Positions 33,240 to 34,359 of a stretch of DNA of 34,359 nt are shown here, one piece after another; positions within the stretch are counted from its first letter, which is position 1; each line of letters starts with the position of its first letter. Under the pieces are notes generated by a model, which made no database searches, was not told the DNA's origin, and was given only the letters and a program-made list of their open reading frames with translations. The translations under genes were made by a program, and so were the position numbers. This DNA comes from an uncultured Campylobacter sp. (GTDB lineage: Bacteria; Campylobacterota; Campylobacteria; Campylobacterales; Campylobacteraceae). The stretch lies in NCBI GenBank assembly GCA_900319915.1, contig ONQI01000081.1, positions 1 through 34,359 of the forward strand. The letters are read 5' to 3'.

Positions 33240-34072
33240 CTTTCGAAGAATATTTTAATTCAAATTTGCCGCGCGTCGATAGTTTTCATCCGCATTTCAA
33301 CGACGCTTTGGCTTGGATTTTGCGAGCCGGCGGCAAGCATTTTCGCGCCAAATTGCTTTTAGGAGCGGCGAGCGCGCTTAATCCAAATTTGAATATAGAA
33401 ACCGCCTATCCAGTCGCCATGGCGGTTGAGCTGTTGCATACCTATTCGCTTATTCACGACGACCTCCCGGCGATGGATAATGCGGATTTGAGGCGCGGCG
33501 TGGAGACTTTGCACGTGCGTTACGACGAAGTTACGGCGATACTCGCGGGCGACGCGTTAAATACTCACGCGTTTTACGTGCTTTCACATTCAAATTTGAA
33601 ACCCGAGGTTATCGTCGAATGCGTCCAAATCCTAAGCGCGGCGGGCGGGCTTTTTGGTATGGTTGTCGGTCAGGCACTTGACTGCTATTTTGAAAACCAA
33701 AAACTAAATTTGGAGCAAGTCAAATTTCTTCATCTCCACAAAACGGGCGCTCTCATCGCCGCGAGCTTGCAAATGGGCGCGATTGTCGCGGGCGCGGATG
33801 AGGTCGAATGCGAAAAAGCGCGCGAAATCGGACTGAAATTGGGGCTTGCTTTTCAAATTCACGACGATATTTTGGACGCGACCGCGAGCGAAGCGCAGAC
33901 GGGCAAACCCGTTCGCAACGACGAGACCAAAAACTCCTTTACCAACCTCCTAGGCGTAGCGGGCGCTATAGCGGCGCGCGACGAATTAAAACGCGAGATA
34001 ATTTCAAATTTGAACGACTCGCCGCTAGCCCCGCTCGTCCAAAACCTCATGAATACGTATTTAAAGGGATAA
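33236..34072 (+). CDS. ispA: Polyprenyl (farnesyl/geranyl) diphosphate synthase
   Basis: 278 residues. The two Asp-rich motifs are [15 protein letters not shown] (first DDxxxxD type) and [11 protein letters not shown] (second), and GGKHFRAKL is the substrate lysine/arginine region. Condenses IPP with DMAPP or GPP for undecaprenyl and quinone precursors. The length is usual for bacterial IspA. Ser-Asn-Leu stretches from palindromes occur at four places (NSNLPR, NPNLNI, HSNLKP, ISNLND). Next gene is tkt after one base. Confidence 0.95.
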   Translation: MTFEEYFNSNLPRVDSFHPHFNDALAWILRAGGKHFRAKLLLGAASALNPNLNIETAYPVAMAVELLHTYSLIHDDLPAMDNADLRRGVETLHVRYDEVTAILAGDALNTHAFYVLSHSNLKPEVIVECVQILSAAGGLFGMVVGQALDCYFENQKLNLEQVKFLHLHKTGALIAASLQMGAIVAGADEVECEKAREIGLKLGLAFQIHDDILDATASEAQTGKPVRNDETKNSFTNLLGVAGAIAARDELKREIISNLNDSPLAPLVQNLMNTYLKG

Positions 34073-34073
34073 A

Positions 34074-34359
34074 ATGAAACAAAAACAAGCAAACACGATT
34101 AGATTTCTTTGTGCCGACATGGTGCAAAAAGCAAACTCGGGACATCCTGGCACCCCTATGGGACTAGCCGAGGTGATGACCGTGCTAATGAGTCGCTTGC
34201 GCCACAATCCGCGCAATCCGCATTGGCTCAACCGCGATCGTCTCGTTTTTAGCGGCGGGCACGCGAGTTCGTTGCTTTATGCCTATCTCTATCTCAGCGG
34301 ATACGACGTGAGTATGGACGATTTGCAAAACTTCCGTCAATTTGGCTCGAAAACCCCCG
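34074..34359 (+). CDS. tkt: Transketolase (5' part only)
   Basis: About 95 residues to the window end: [20 protein letters not shown], then [15 protein letters not shown] (thiamine diphosphate domain N-terminus) and [19 protein letters not shown]. The enzyme moves two-carbon units in the pentose phosphate pathway. The family's C-terminal 500-plus residues are outside. ATG 34074 follows AAAGGGAT. Confidence 0.97.
   Translation, partial: MKQKQANTIRFLCADMVQKANSGHPGTPMGLAEVMTVLMSRLRHNPRNPHWLNRDRLVFSGGHASSLLYAYLYLSGYDVSMDDLQNFRQFGSKTP

Noticed and set aside
1-34359. CRISPR array, tRNA or rRNA genes, insertion sequence transposase
   Set aside because: No regular spacer-repeat array, no cloverleaf, no rRNA block, and no transposase motif were seen on either strand.

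Overview
The window is a piece of a Campylobacter-type (Campylobacterales) chromosome, probably from one of the more GC-rich oral or gut species. The evidence is gene content and order. There is one uninterrupted S10-spc-secY-map-infA-alpha ribosomal supercluster with no rpmD (L30) between rpsE and rplO. There is a moaC / DUF493 / conserved-hypothetical block, an xthA-dgkA-HTH block, and an nfu / helical protein / murE / ybaB / PDZ protein / ispA / tkt block, all orders I recall from C. jejuni. The most striking sequence feature is the 12-bp palindrome TTCAAATTTGAA, present in roughly 40 exact copies outside the ribosomal cluster and essentially none inside it.

Layout. 1-4.3 kb (mostly minus strand): a flavodoxin-family protein cut by the window edge, a cyclophilin-like protein, a Tat-exported dienelactone-hydrolase-like enzyme, and an operon moaC - DUF493 - conserved hypothetical. 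4.4-7.8 kb (plus): dnaG overlapping a PP-loop ATPase, then an unrecognised acidic protein. 7.85-10 kb (minus): xthA, a Tat-signal M15 peptidase and a rubrerythrin. 10.2-12.1 kb (plus): dgkA, an HTH protein, mntP and a GNAT acetyltransferase. 12.1-14.9 kb is accessory and visibly AT-richer in its middle: a frameshifted Sel1/Hcp-like protein, a secreted cysteine-containing protein of unknown function and a 54-residue zinc-ribbon protein, all on the minus strand and divergent from an XRE regulator. The flanks carry REP-like hairpins.

14.9-28.8 kb: rpsJ to rplQ, with secY, map, infA and rpmJ, ending in a clear terminator. The 160-nt infA-rpmJ gap holds a strong RNA hairpin and is a candidate leader for the alpha operon. 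29.1-34.36 kb (plus): an Fe-S scaffold protein (Nfu), a helical protein, murE, panD, ybaB, a PDZ periplasmic protein, a new 53-codon ORF, ispA and the 5' end of tkt. These are nearly all overlapping or within a few bases of each other.

Main points for a second look. (1) The PDZ gene is interrupted by a 29-base segment matching the Illumina P5 adapter at 27 positions and preceded by nine T, almost certainly an assembly artefact. (2) The TTCAAATTTGAA palindrome supplies start codons (dnaG, xthA, dgkA), abuts Shine-Dalgarno sequences, and is read as the peptide Ser-Asn-Leu-Asn/Lys inside enzymes, including the MetAP active site. (3) A family of roughly 80-125 bp intergenic hairpin elements is present, separate from the palindrome. 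(4) The AT-rich secreted-protein cassette has a one-base homopolymer frameshift.
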